The position numbers and the translations under genes were made by a program. From assembly GCA_963556145.1 (NCBI GenBank), contig OY744461.1, positions 3,472,001-3,536,000 of the forward strand: a DNA stretch of 64,000 nucleotides, read 5' to 3'. Source of the stretch: Hygrocybe punicea. Lineage: Eukaryota > Basidiomycota > Agaricomycetes > Agaricales > Hygrophoraceae. This document shows positions 12,961-24,800 of the stretch, in pieces. The notes below the pieces were generated by a model. It was not told the DNA's origin and searched no databases. It was given only the letters and a program-made list of their open reading frames with translations. Numbering within the stretch: position 1 is the first letter of the stretch; each line of letters opens with the position of its first letter.

Positions 12961-15900
12961 ATGAAATTTGCGAAGTAAGGTCTACCAAATTCTTTGACAC
13001 CCATTAGCACTCATGGAACGCCTTGGTCTTTAGACAGCTACATGATGAACAGGTGTGCTTCATCGTGTATATCAACGGAGGTGTGAAAATAAACATCCAA
13101 TTGCTCCCTAGACACCCGAATGGAAAAAGGCATACATGTCGGTCTGTTTTCTCCCCACGCACTTCAAACTACTCAACCTTTCTTTGTATGTCAAATTATC
13201 AAGCGATTATCGAATGCTCAAGAGACACATCAAGGCCATCCGCAATGCTCAGGAACCCCTTATGGGCCTATCAGACTCACCAATTGGCTCAAAGACTCAT
13301 CTACCTATACCGACCCACGAAGGTGTTGAAGCAAGTCCTGCACATGTACCCCATCCGTTAGTTTTCCATATACGTAGAGATTCATATTGCAGCTGCTCTA
13401 CCTTGCCGGACTTTGTACTGGAGCCACCAGCACAGTTCCACGACGGCGATGACGACGACGACTTGAAACATATTTTAGTTCCACCGGGGATTGAGTTATC
13501 TCCTCGCTCACCTCATATGCGAGATACCAACATTACCCTTCCACCAATGGCTTTAACCAAGGTCGAAAAACCGGAACGGTTGCCATTTCCTTTTGATTCT
13601 CCGATCAAACGCACCTCACTTACCGCGAGTAGGGTTTCGTTCACTTCCGATCACCTCGCAGATTCCATCATTGCAGTGAAGAACCGTGGTCATTTTCGTG
13701 ACGTTGCCTCCCCATTCTCCACCCCTCCGCTACATGACCTCCTTCCCCAGCTCTCTCCATTGGAAGCTTCATTTTTCAAACTCCTGGACGTCGAACTTGT
13801 TAAAATAAATGAATTCTATCTTGACCAGCAAGAGAAGATGCGCTTACGCGGCAGGGCACTGGAAGATCAGCTGAGTGAGTTGTCGACGCATAGTAAAGTC
13901 TTTCACGTGAGTTTTACTTCTGACGTGTATCTTTCCATCTGACCAGTCCTTTGATATATACAGCTGGATGGGCGGTCAAGCCCATTTATCTCTTCACTAC
14001 TACTACGTCTCAAAGCCGCATTCTCCGCAAAGGAAAGCAGGCGTGCCAAGCAAGATCAGATAAAAGCAAGCAGAAGTGGTATCATCTTAGGCCCCCGGCA
14101 TCAACATTCGGAGACCGTGATCAATATACCTAAAAGCAACGAGGTCGGAAGTTTAGAGGACTTGGCTGGATCTTTTGAATCTGAACTGCCAGTTGAGGTT
14201 CTCCGACAGTCGGCGACCCGCAACGAGAGTTATTTACGAGCAAAAAAGAAGCTCAAGAAGGCTATGTTAGAGCACTATCGGTGAGAAACTCGTCGTACCC
14301 AGCCATTTTGTGAGGCGTTAGTTGCCGTAACATGCTGGCTCGGGAATATGTATGATTTCCACCGTCGCTGACTCGTTTATCGGATTCAGGGGCTTGGAGA
14401 TGCTTACTAACTATCGGGTAGGTTTTCCTGCACGTTTCTCCGACATGCAGCTTATGATTTGCCGTAAAGATTCTCAACGTAACTGGGTTTCGAAAAGCCT
14501 TGAAAAAATTTGAGAAGGTTACGAAGGTGCATTACCCATAACTGCGGGACCCTGTGTCAAAACTCACCTACATCGCTTTCTGTCTATGGTTTTGGTGGAA
14601 TTCCGCTAGATTCCCGCTGCCCAAGCGTATATGCGAGAAAAAGTAAGCCCTTTATCATCTAATTGATATTAACTTGAGATTTATAATTGTTTGGAAATTA
14701 GGTGGAGCCTAGTCATTTTGCTTCCGAGGAGAGCCTTGCTACAATGACCAAGCACGCAGAGGAGTTGTTTGCTACACAATTCGGTACGTCCGACCCCAAA
14801 AATCCTGCACTGCCAACTCCAACTTGACCGTTCGTCTGCGCAGAACACGGCGACAACAAAAAGGCAGCGGACCGTCTGCGAGTCGCCCCGGGATCAAGAA
14901 CTCATCATTTCAGTACACTCCGCTCTGGATTTTTGTTAGGTGTTGCGGTTCCAGCCCTCATTTCTGGACTTTATTATAGTACGTCCTGCCCATCGTCTTT
15001 CCTAACGTAATTTTAATTGCCACCATGATATTGGGTTTCTATCACTTGTCTTTGAAGCCTTGCAGGAGGAAGTCAGGTATAACATTCCAGGTTGGGACGG
15101 TCTCTTGTACCTGTATGGGGCCCTCTTCGTCCCCACTTTTTTTGGGTTATTGGTAGGGTTGAATATACTTGGATGGTCGCAATCAAGAATCAACTACGCT
15201 TTTATCTTCGGTAAAACTACCCCATGACAATGTCGTTCTAGACTGACCTCCTGGACCTACAGATTTGGATGCCAGGACGCGTTTGGACAATCGTCAATAT
15301 TTCGAGGTGATCACATATTTAACCCATTTTAGTCATTGGTGTATTCACCCTTAGTCCTTTGAATTTCACAGACGCCAGCTTTCTTACTCGCGACTCTTAT
15401 CTACAGCTTCTGGCTCTCGTACTCGCGCATTTTCCAACATCTTCTCACACCAGAAAAATGGCCTCTTATCTGGCTTGGCCTCACGACCGCCATTCTATTC
15501 AATCCTCTACCCGTGTTATTCAAGCCCTCGCGATGGTGGCTCCTGAAAAAATTTTGGAGGCTCGTGATCTCAGGGTCGCACCGTGTTGAAGTCCGTGAAA
15601 TTTTAATTTTATGTTAACGCTGTCTTGTGTTGATCTCGTTCTAGTTCACGGATTTCTGGATGGCGTGCGTTTGCTTTCCACGCTTCTAAACTAATGTAGC
15701 CGTTGACATTTTGACGAATTCATCGTAGGGACCAATTCTGTAGCATGGCGTTTACACTTTCGAACTTCTACTTTATCGGGTGCGCGTACATCAGCGGGTT
15801 CGATGACAATCTAATCCATAGATGCGGCTCGTCATCGAGAATTCCGTCGTTTGCCTGGTTGTTCCCTTTTATGTTGGCCGCGCTGCCCAACTTTGTCCGA

Positions 15901-16841
15901 TTAGTACAGAGTTTCAGGCGTTATTGTGATTCTGGAATGATCCTGCATCTCATAAATGTCGGTAACACTCTAAACTTAGTCAAATGTTGGCTAATATTCA
16001 CCTCGACACTAGGGGGGGAAATATGCATCCTCAATGGTCAGCTATTTCCTTTACTACCTGTGGAGGACACGAGGTATGTACCTGCGGCGAATTGTGACGG
16101 TTGATGGATTATCAAAATAACGCAGGACCCCACTCCGGAGCGGCTTTTGTGGCATGGTGTTTTGCCTCTACATTTCACGGGATATATGCGTGCTCTTGGG
16201 TGAGTTCAATCGTATCTTTCTTTCCCTCCTTGTTTATTGTTCCTGTATTAGGACTTCTGGATGGACTGGTCCGTCTTGCGTCCTGAGTTTCACCTGCTTC
16301 GCCGAGATCTTGTATATTTCGGAAGTTGTCGTCCCGTGGGCAATGTTTCTTCGTGATCTCTGAACATACTCTGACGCTTGAAACGCAGCTTTACTATTTT
16401 GCAATCGTTAGTGTTGATGATAAATCAGTCTTGACGCACTCACAGATTCTCCCAAGGTCTCGAATGTCCTCCTCAGGTTCCTGTGGGTCTTGTACGTCCC
16501 GACGAAAGGGCCACCCATGGAGGTCAGGAATTTTATTGTGGGCCTTTTCGAAATACTCAGGAGGTTTCAATGGAACTTTTGTGAGTGGCTAAATGATTTC
16601 CTTTCCCCAACGGCAATCTGGTCCTTACCCTGATATCCACAAAGATCGGGTGGAAAACGAACATTTGGGTAACATGGATGAATACCGGGTTACCAGAGAC
16701 ATCCAACTGCCATATTCCTTTGGGAATGACGAAGGACAACATTTGGGTCGCGGTCGAAGCTTGTTGAAGCTGACGCTCGGATCAAGCCCTAGTCTCCTTT
16801 TGGACAAGAAGATGCCCAAAGCCGTTGAACGGGAATGGTGA
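12961..16841 (+). CDS. SYG1/XPR1-like SPX-EXS protein, copy 2
   Basis: Tandem paralogue of the gene at 7514, with the same split of the SPX start over tiny exons: ATGAAATTTGCGAA at 12961, then a short exon giving QLHDEQ, then TPEWKKAYI joined to DYRMLKRHIKAIRNAQ. The SPX continues with LSPLEASFFKLLDVELVKI, KKKLKKAMLEHYRGLEML and GFRKALKKFEKVTK. The EXS part shows SGFLLGVAVPALISGLY, VGLNILGWSQSRINYAFIF, DFWMADQFCSMAFTLSN, WMDWSVLRPEF, YYFAIVSNVLLRFLW, FEILRRFQWNFYRVENEHL and NMDEYRVTRDI, ending in a short tail at 16841. The tail differs completely from copy 1 and the loop between SPX blocks is also divergent (an acidic DGDDDDDLK patch here), so the pair is not recent. The predicted role is phosphate export or sensing at a membrane; the substrate is inferred from family only. 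Confidence 0.86.
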
Positions 16842-17129
16842 TATAATTACGCTAGTAATTACGCCGCAGACGAGTTTGCTTGCGGCAGGGCCAGGTGATG
16901 GATACATCCATGCTCGGTTATCAAAAATAATCCTAACATTTCGATGTGGTAATAACTCCAGTAGTACACAGTTTTGTTTTGTAGTACATGTTGTAAAAGT
17001 GAAACTGACTTTCCCTGGTCGGAAATCTGTCATTATTATTGCGGTTTTCAGTAAAGCTGTCGGGCTTGAAATTAAAGCTTGAAGGCTTGACGCTCTCATC
17101 TCTCTCTCTTGTTCTGCGTCACTGCCATA
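16842..17129. promoter_or_regulatory. Intergenic segment before the PB1-Crinkler gene
   Basis: Short gap between copy 2 of the SYG1-like pair and the next gene on the same strand. It ends in a pyrimidine-rich run (CTCTCATCTCTCTCTCTTG near 17092-17111) just before the ATG at 17130, a common feature of fungal start regions. No TATA box was recognised. Confidence 0.35.
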
Positions 17130-19248
17130 ATGCCTCCCGTTCTAATCAAATTCAAGAAGGCCGGTGCGGCCTCCGCCAAAATTGTCGAATTCGATGAGCT
17201 TCCAAACTGGAAGGATCTTACGTCCAAAATCGCCTATAGTTTTACCATTTCAGAAGGTCATGTTGGTGTTGCTTACATCGACAAGCATAGGGAGACAATT
17301 GCTCTCAACAACGAGGAAGACCTTCAGGTTTTCTATAGGTCTCTAGAACAACCTTCTGAACAAATCAAGTTTGTTGTGCAAGACTTAAAGGTTCCCGACC
17401 GTGAGTGCGTTCTCTGCTGCGTCACGATTCCCTTTAACGTCTTGTCTGTCTACGCTCACATTTCACGTTTGACGTCGATTCCCATTCTTTTATTCTATTG
17501 CTCTACCCAATCAGCCTCGATTCCTGCAACGTGGTCCATGGATTCCAATCTTACTGATCTATTGAAGAGCGGTGAGCACTCCTGAGTGGTCGGAACCATA
17601 TATTACTCAATCTTGTGGCTTAGAGGACAATTTCAAGCTCTTTTGTTGCATTCTTGGGTCTGATCGTATCTTTTCGGTTGCGATCGCCGGAAGCGAGACT
17701 GTGGACGACCTGAAGGAGGCGATCAAGAAAAAGAAGGAGCATGAACTTGGTCACGTTGATGCTGATGCTCTGGACCTCTGGCAGGTGAGTGAATCCTTTC
17801 CACCATCAGTGCCGACCATCAATGATTACAAGTTTCCCTCCCAATCGACGCCACTCTCATGGACAAATTGAAATTGAACAAACTTGTCTTGGATGAAGCT
17901 CTGGAACCTTCTGATGAGCTGTCGGAAGTCTTTTTCAACAATACGCCTGCTCGCAAGCACCTTCACATTGTTGTGCGATCTCCGCCTGCTGGTGAGTTCG
18001 CTTGCACCATCTCACCATTCATCTGTCTATTTCTGCTTTCTACCCCATTCTTTGTGTTGACTCATGTGTGTTCTATCCTCTGTCACAGATGTCTTGTTTA
18101 ACCAGCCAACTACCGCCGTTGTTGTCCCTATCGACGGTGAAAAGTTCCAGGACCCTCTGTTCCTTGAGGCTCGTCCATGGTACCGGATTGTCACGATGCA
18201 CGATCGGATTCGGGATGAGCTCCGGTTGGCACGGCTCGTCGGTGAATACTTTCGGTCTAACTTGGAAATTCTTCCTCTACCTGCGACACCCACCATCGTC
18301 AACCTTCAGGGTGAAAATCTGGCTGGACTTCGGGCTATGGCCCACCGACGACCTGAGGAACTCCCACCTGCTAAGTTTGAAATTTTTTTCAACAAGTTTC
18401 AACGCTCGCAGGTGGATCGTGTTCATTTCCTTGTTTGGTTACCTCCTAGAGATCGTGAGTTCCTCTGATCTTACCTTTATCTTTCCAAATGAGTAAATTT
18501 TACTTCCACAGAGCGATACCCAGATGACATTCTTCCCGCCATCACCTGGCTTGTCTGTTCAAATCTGAAGATGCTCCTCAACTTTGATGATGCTACTGTT
18601 GCTTCACGGAATCGAAAGGAGGAACAGCAAGAATTCAAGGATAATCTGAAGAGGGCCTACGAGCTAGATGGACCAGAACTCTTGGACATGGCCACTGGCT
18701 TATTTCTCCCCAGCAACATCGTTATTGCAGCACACATTTTCCAGCGCAAGTGGAGGGGTGAACTATCGCAATTCACACCTTTCACTGATATCGATGATGT
18801 ACGCAATGGCCTCCTGCTCTACAAGCCTGTCGAATGGGCCTTCGATCGGGCAAAAATATGCATCGAGGTCAATCCCGAACAGGAGATGAGATTTCGCCTT
18901 CTCGACGAGGACCTCTATGACGTCCAGCTTGCTGACAAGGCTTGTGAATTACGAAATGAAAGCGGGCGTGGCTGCTTGCATTTTGACGCGGAGCTTCCTC
19001 TTGAGACGACTTTTGGCGATCTCGATAGACAGCAATTGAAGTTTCCGGAGAGTGTTCTGATGCGGCCGTCGAAGCGACTGCTGGGGTTGCACGCAATTGT
19101 TGCTCAATGGACGGCCCAGGATAGGGCTCCTGAACGCTGCATTGAACAAGTTATGTATGATACATCGGGGGATGAGACAACTGCATTGACCATGAAGAAT
19201 TTCTCCATCATGACATGGCTACGTGAAGTTGAAGACGACAGATCTTAG
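17130..19248 (+). CDS. PB1 + Crinkler (CRN) + HNH-like protein
   Basis: Multi-exon gene with three recognisable parts. Exon 1 (17130-17400) encodes a PB1-type domain: an N-terminal basic cluster (LIKFKKAG), a WKDLTSKIAYSF core, and an acidic OPCA-like patch (YIDKHRETIALNNEEDLQVFY region). After a short linker exon, the exon starting near 17624 gives a Crinkler N-terminal ubiquitin-like fold (FKLFCCILGSDRIFSV, TVDDLKEAIKKKKEHEL, DADALDLWQ). The C-terminal half has AAHIFQRKW, DDVRNGLLLYKPVEWAFDRA and MRPSKRLLGLHA, matching the layout of HNH_2-type nuclease domains, though the usual second histidine before the FD is not in its normal place. The intron after 17784 ends in AA instead of AG when read in frame (17830-17831), so the joined message is off by one base. 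Crinkler proteins are known from oomycetes and fungi as nucleus-targeted effectors or conflict proteins; the role here is inferred. Possibly a recent pseudogene. Confidence 0.75.
17785..17832 (+). other. Intron with altered 3' splice site in the Crinkler gene
   Basis: The 5' exon ends LDLWQ at 17784, followed by a good GTGAGT donor. In the frame of the next exon (LPIDATLMDKLKLNKL) the acceptor should fall at 17830-17831, but the bases read AA. The only AG (17831-17832) is one base late and moves the message out of frame, ending soon after in a stop. Confidence 0.6.
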
Positions 19249-19261
19249 GGTTAGGGTTAGG
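19245..19261 (+). repeat. Short telomere-like repeat inside a direct duplication
   Basis: TTAGGGTTAGGGTTAGG starts at 19245 and supplies the TAG stop codon of the Crinkler gene. It is flanked by a direct repeat: 19223-19245 (GTGAAGTTGAAGACGACAGA plus TCT) and 19261-19281, the same word with a two-base loss. TTAGGG is the usual telomere unit in basidiomycetes. The structure resembles telomere-repeat capture during double-strand break repair. Confidence 0.7.
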
Positions 19262-19467
19262 TGAAGTTGAAGACCAGATCTGTGAGTTACTACATCACAT
19301 CAGCTTTCTGGATGTGTCACCTCTGAAACTTTTGAAGTCTGATTGAAATAGCATATGCAACAGGCAACTCTGGTACCAGGTATGACCAATTTTTTCTTCC
19401 TGCATCCTCTGCTCTGTCCTGCCCAAGGTGGTCTCTTTGCCCCATGTCACAGTGTCTGCCTTTTCGC

Positions 19468-19658
19468 TGTAGAGATTGATATCTCTCTGCATGCATATTC
19501 TCTTATTTCCTATTGTTACAGTTTACCTTATCTTCTTTACAATCCCACTTCACCATTTCTTCACCACAGTCCATTTATAGATACTATACAGTACCTATAT
19601 AGTGGCTTGTGTACATAGTTACAAACAAGTTGAGTTTTGGGTTTCTATCCCATTGACA
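19468..19658 (+). repeat. LTR-like dispersed repeat, copy A
   Basis: About 190 bases starting TGTAGAGATTGATATCTCTC and ending near TTGACA. A closely similar copy lies at 44353-44540. Shared blocks include TTCACCATTTCTTCACCACA, TATAGATACTATACAGTACC and TAGTGGCTTGTGTACATAGT. The TG start, length and lack of coding content fit a solo LTR or small non-autonomous element; similarity of the copies may run about 30 bases past the marked end, so the right border is uncertain. Confidence 0.65.
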
Positions 19659-20124
19659 GTGCTCGCAAACACGATTCTGCACCTACACAGGCTGCGACCT
19701 CTACATCGCTTTCTTTGGCTGTTCTCTTTATTTAATTGTATGAGTAGTTGATATAGCTTTAGGAAAAACCCTCCCCCATAAATAGAAGTAATTACATGTG
19801 ATTAGCCTAATTAGCCACCAGCTTCCTGGGGAGCAGCTTTAATGAAGTTGCTTGTCCTGGTGAAATTGCATTCAAAATGAGCCTCTCACCTAAATGAATT
19901 TGTGCTGGTTTATCAAACACCCAGACACTGTGTTTGAAATCTGCCGCAGGTGCGGCTTGGCAGATGATGGTCCATAGCTTGTTTGGTGTTGAATAAACCT
20001 TTTTAGCAGTTTGTGTCCTTGCTGGAAGTACGATCTCGGCCCGGGCTCCGAGAAAAAACACCCACACGTTGAGCTAAATCTGGCCGGACTATGACAGGCG
20101 GTGGGACCAGCCGGGTTTGGCTCA
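19659..20124. other. Spacer between LTR-like repeat and SDR gene
   Basis: About 460 bases with no recognised gene. A reverse-strand frame at 19807-20067 is open but unlike any family I know. The right end is the presumed promoter of the SDR gene at 20125. Confidence 0.4.
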
Positions 20125-21099
20125 ATGCCTTCTCTCCCCACCGTTCGTGCGGCCAATGCCCAATTTTCACCGTCGTATATTCCCGTTGCGATCTTTGTCG
20201 GCGGAACTTCTGGGATTGGGCAAGGAATGGCCGAAGGTTTTGCGCGATATACCAAGGGGACCGCACACATCATCATTTGTGGCCGTAATCGAGCAGCGGC
20301 CGAATCTATCATCGCTTCCTTCCCGACACCGACTGTCTCAGAAGATGCACAACGACCCTTGCACGAGTTCGTGTATTGCGATGCGACTCTGATGAAAAAT
20401 GTGCACACCATGACGACAGATCTTCTCGCTCGACTTCCAAAGATCAACTTCCTTGTATTATCTCCAGGCTATTTGTCGCTTAAAGGTCTGGATGAGACTC
20501 AGGAAGGCATTGGCAGGCAGTTGGCTCTAAATTACTATGCTCGATGGAAGTTGATATACGACCTCATGCCATTGTTGCGCAAGGCAAAAGATGACGGGGA
20601 AGATGCAAAGGTATTTTCTGTTCTGGCAGCCGGGGATGGCCAGAAAATGGACATGGATGATCTTGGTCTCAAAAAGACGTTCGGCTTCGTGAAAAACCTC
20701 AAGATTGCACCAACATACAATGATCTCATGATGGAGGTGAGTTTACGTACTTTTTGTCGAATCCTGGAGTAGTCAATCTTCCCTCTCAAGGAATTCGCCA
20801 TCCGAGAGCCGGACATCGCGTTCACCCACGCTCACCCGGGCGGTGTGAGGACTGGTATTCTCCGGCCTGATCACTGGGCCTTGCGTCCATTCCGTCCTTT
20901 GGTATGGGCCGTTCTGTACCCCATCACCGTCTCGCAGAAGGTGAGCGCGGAGTACATGTTGTGGGCATTGTTCGATGGCAAGAGGGGTGTGTTTAGAAGA
21001 GGGCCGCAAGGGGACGACATCGGCAAGAAGAAATACTTTGGTACGGAGGATGAGCGGAAAGGGTTATGGGAGCATACCGTTGCGGTTCTCAAGGTTTAG
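20125..21099 (+). CDS. Short-chain dehydrogenase/reductase (SDR) family protein
   Basis: NAD(P)-binding Rossmann protein. Exon 1 runs from the ATG at 20125 (MPSLPTVRAANAQ) to 20736; an intron 20737-20790 (GTGAGT...AAG) joins it to exon 2 ending at 21099. The nucleotide-binding loop is GGTSGIGQGMAEGF, followed by IIICGRN; NFLVLSPGYLSL and LALNYYARWKLIYDLMPLL are the central strand and helix. The expected catalytic YxxxK position after the central helix reads TYNDLMMEEFA: tyrosine followed four residues later by methionine, not lysine. A segment HAHPGGVRTGI follows, as in SDRs acting on small molecules. An upstream in-frame ATG at 20101 is possible but adds a poorly supported leader. The substrate is unknown; the missing lysine suggests altered or weak dehydrogenase chemistry. 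Confidence 0.85.
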
Positions 21100-21830
21100 G
21101 AGTGGTTTAATGTAAATTTGACCGTGTATTATTAACATATGCATGTAACAATGTGGGCTCGTTTATCAAGAATAAGAAGTTCAATCGCCAGGCATGTTCA
21201 TCATGATGCAAATCAAATCCCCACTGCCTGGAAACTGAAATAAGTTGTGTGGATGCCACCAACAAAACTATTCCAACAGCTGCATGAGTTCACGAGTGCA
21301 GTTGGAATAGTTTTCAACGGAATCCATTGCAAAGCTTGAGCCTTTCAATTCCAACTTACAGACTTTGTTCCAGGTATACCAATTTTTATCATGTTGTCGG
21401 TCTTAGTGAAGAAGATGCATTCAAACAATTTAATTGGACAAGGGGGCTCTTGAATTGTTCTCTGGTTCAGTGGGGTCTTCAGTTGATTCTGGGTAATTCG
21501 GGCATCTGCTTCATATTGCAGACAGTGGAAGTTGGACACCACGTCTAATACCCTGGCTTACAAACCCACAGGAAGAGGGGTGAGGGGGAGAGATGAGAGG
21601 GAGGAGTAGGATAAGTGAGAAGGAGGAGGGAAATAGGGTAGGGGTGTTGGGCTTTGTAGGTGCTGTTAAAGGTTCCCGAGAGGAGTGTGGGCCCGCGGGG
21701 AGGTAGCATGTTCCAGTGATCACACGGATGATAGAATTACGGATAACTGAACTCGCCAAATTTTCAACTAAGGATTTTCCATCGACCAGAATATTAATGC
21801 AGCCTGTCGTGAGAACGAAAATCAAATACC
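21100..21830. other. Spacer between convergent SDR and VPS16 genes
   Basis: About 730 bases between two converging genes. It contains a purine-rich run (about 21570-21650, GGGAGAGATGAGAGGGAGGAG and similar) and otherwise only short frames. It should hold both 3' ends; no gene is supported. Confidence 0.45.
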
Positions 21831-24800
21831 TCACTTCATCGACGAGATCATCTGATCTAGTTCCCTCCCAATCAACGCATCGGGACACTTGATTCGCAGT
21901 TCGCTGTGCCATGACATGGGTCAGTCAATAATACACAATCATCAGCCAAAAACTCACTTCAGCTTCACTTTATCACCTCTCTCCTTGCACTCCTTGCCGG
22001 CTAATCTCCACTCCCCACATTTAACATATAGATCCACCCGCTTGCTGGCATCACAGCGAGCAACAAATGTCGCGGCTTCTTTGGAATATCCTTTCTCGAC
22101 GAGATGACGAACGAACGGTTCATAACCGATAGGACTTCGCTTTGATTTTGCGAATACATCCAGCCCGTCAAAGTCCCTCACAGTTGTCAAGGCTTGGAGC
22201 TTGATGTACCAGAATCTGAAAATATGCAAAACAAGGGTTCAAATTCGAAGCCCCCAACCCCATTCAATTCCCCTGACCTTTTATCAGAAACTTTGAAATC
22301 AGCTTTGACTTTGTCCGCTTTCTTCGACATGTTGTTGAGCAAACAGATCCGGAGAGTTTCATTGACACTTGATCCAAAAAAAGATATTTTCCCGTCGCTT
22401 TCCTTCTCGAGTTGCTGTTGGAGCACAAGTAATCGAGCACTTTCATCCATCATCTGCAGAGAAATCTCCATCAATCGGCCTGCCAACAAGTGTTGAGAAT
22501 GATTGCCTTGGACTCAAACATTCGATCCTTATCTTCGGAAAAGAATTTCTGAGCCCCTTTAACGGCCATAATTTTAGAGGCAGGATCCTATTTCATATTA
22601 GATTGGTAGAAACATGTCAGAACTAGCTGAACACTGACCGACATCTTTGAGGCTTCGTCCAATGAAAGTATAGCACTTTCCACACGGCGGTCATCTGAGT
22701 AGTAAAAATCCCGGAGCATCTCGCGGTTTTGTTCCCGAGCGTAGACTTGTAACAGTTTGCTGGCTAGAGCAAGACGTGCCCCACCTTCTTCGATGAGACG
22801 GAAAAACGAACCAAGTGATAAATGTTTTTGTAAGTGTAACAGAACATGATAAACTTGCAAGAATATGAATTAGTGAGTGACACGAGCGATGCAAGCTGAA
22901 AAAGAAATACTCAGGTCCGTGTCACCGCTGTCTACAGCCTTTTCTAGTGCCAGACCATCCTCTTTCATATTCAGCAGAAGAGGGACCTGATCGGAAGCTC
23001 TTGACTCGAATTCAAGAAGCTGCATTGACAATTATTGGACAAAGCAGTTGTATAGAGTTAAAAACAAACTTACTTTGGTTGCAAGCCCTGGCCGACCTAC
23101 TTCCCAAGCACGTTTTGCAATGTCAGCAAAGCTGACACTTCCGCCCCCGAGTTTCTGAAACTTATCCACAATTACATTGCATACCGCGTCGTCGCCAGTC
23201 AGCTCAGCATCCTGCCCAGTCCCTGCTGTTGTTGGTTTTGACCGCACTATCTTTGCGCATGCCCAATGTTTCAGGACAACATCAGGCTTCAATGACAAGA
23301 AAGTGGAAATCCTTAACGCAAGCAAGTGTAAGTTTCGTGACGTCAACCGATGTACGAGGTGCGCTGGCGAAGCATAAATATACCTAGCACAAGTGCCTGA
23401 TCAGACAGCAGGTCACTCGGAAAGAAGGCGAGACGGACTGTGACAAGGTAAGGGGAATTCCAATCTCGTAGAACCGGATCGCATTCATGACCTTGAGAGT
23501 CTGTCCCATGTTGACGAAATCTGTGGAATTGTATAAATCCAAAAACCCGCGACCAAATTTTGCAGCCTGAAATGAACGTGATATCATGGGAACCATATTT
23601 AGGGGGAAAAGACCTACACTGAGGAGACGTCGTTGCCAATACGGCTCCCATTCTCGTCCTGCGGCGTCAATACACTCATCTACGGCCGATGCAAGCTCAG
23701 GTCGTATAGAGCGGATGCTTTCGTCCGCTTTGGGAGAGCGGCGAGAAAAGCTCTCCCAGGCATCGTAGAGAATAGCAGATGGTGAGGTTGAACCAGGACG
23801 AAATATTGATACGGAGGATGCTATCGAACTTAGTCAGGCACATGAGAGAAACAAAAAATACCATCATACCAGGGACTTTTTGAATGAAGTCACAAACGTC
23901 CGTACTTAATATTCTGATCCCATCGAGCTCAGTGACAGCGAAAGTTGGTCCGATGTAGAGATATCTGAAGAAATTTCGAGTAAGATGACTGGATTGTATT
24001 AAAATCTATACATACCGGAGTGTGTCTCCGAAAGGACCAACGAGTAATGCCAGTGAATTCCAAGTGACAACAATCGCATCATTTCCACACCACTCAACCT
24101 GCAACACCTGGCCTTCGGCTCCAACCACATTAGTATCAAAATCCGCCATATCTCGCTGGAAGTCTGTGGATACAACCCAGAGCTGGCCGGAAAATGTCAG
24201 CAGTGCAAGGGACTTTCCGTTAGGAGAGGGAGAAAGATGCGTGAAAGGCCCGCGAGACAATCGCTGGTCAACACTTTCGAGATTGTCGACCGCATATATC
24301 GTTGAATCAACAGATAAAAGAACCTCTACGTGTCTTGAAATATTCAGATCAGGGGGAATGACAGCCCAAGAATGTGGTGGTTCATGCAGTCCTAATTATG
24401 TTGACTCAGTTTTTTGAAAGGGGGATGTGGTGAAGCAAGCTCACCAGCATTAGCCAGACTCAACGGCCGTCCGCCCTCCCATCCCTTGACTTCCAAAAAA
24501 GTCAAAGATCCTGTCAGGGCGACGATCCCATTCTCATGGATGCACGCATCAATAACACCTATTTCTCCAGCATCGCTCCCTAGCGAATGCTGCTGGTAAT
24601 CTCCCTGCAAATCGTACACCCGGTATGCACCCTCCTCATTCAAAATCACCAGACGCTCATCCATGGTCCACCCAAAGCAAATTATTTTGCCTTGGTCCCA
24701 CTGTCGCAAGATGGTATAAGTGTACAAGAAATCACGAAGTATAGTCAAATATCCACACTACAAATCAAAATGCTCTCCCCCGCAGGAGAACATATTTGAA

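Noticed and set aside
19807..20067. Reverse open frame of 86 residues beside the SDR gene
   Set aside because: No family similarity, no partner exons and no conserved features.
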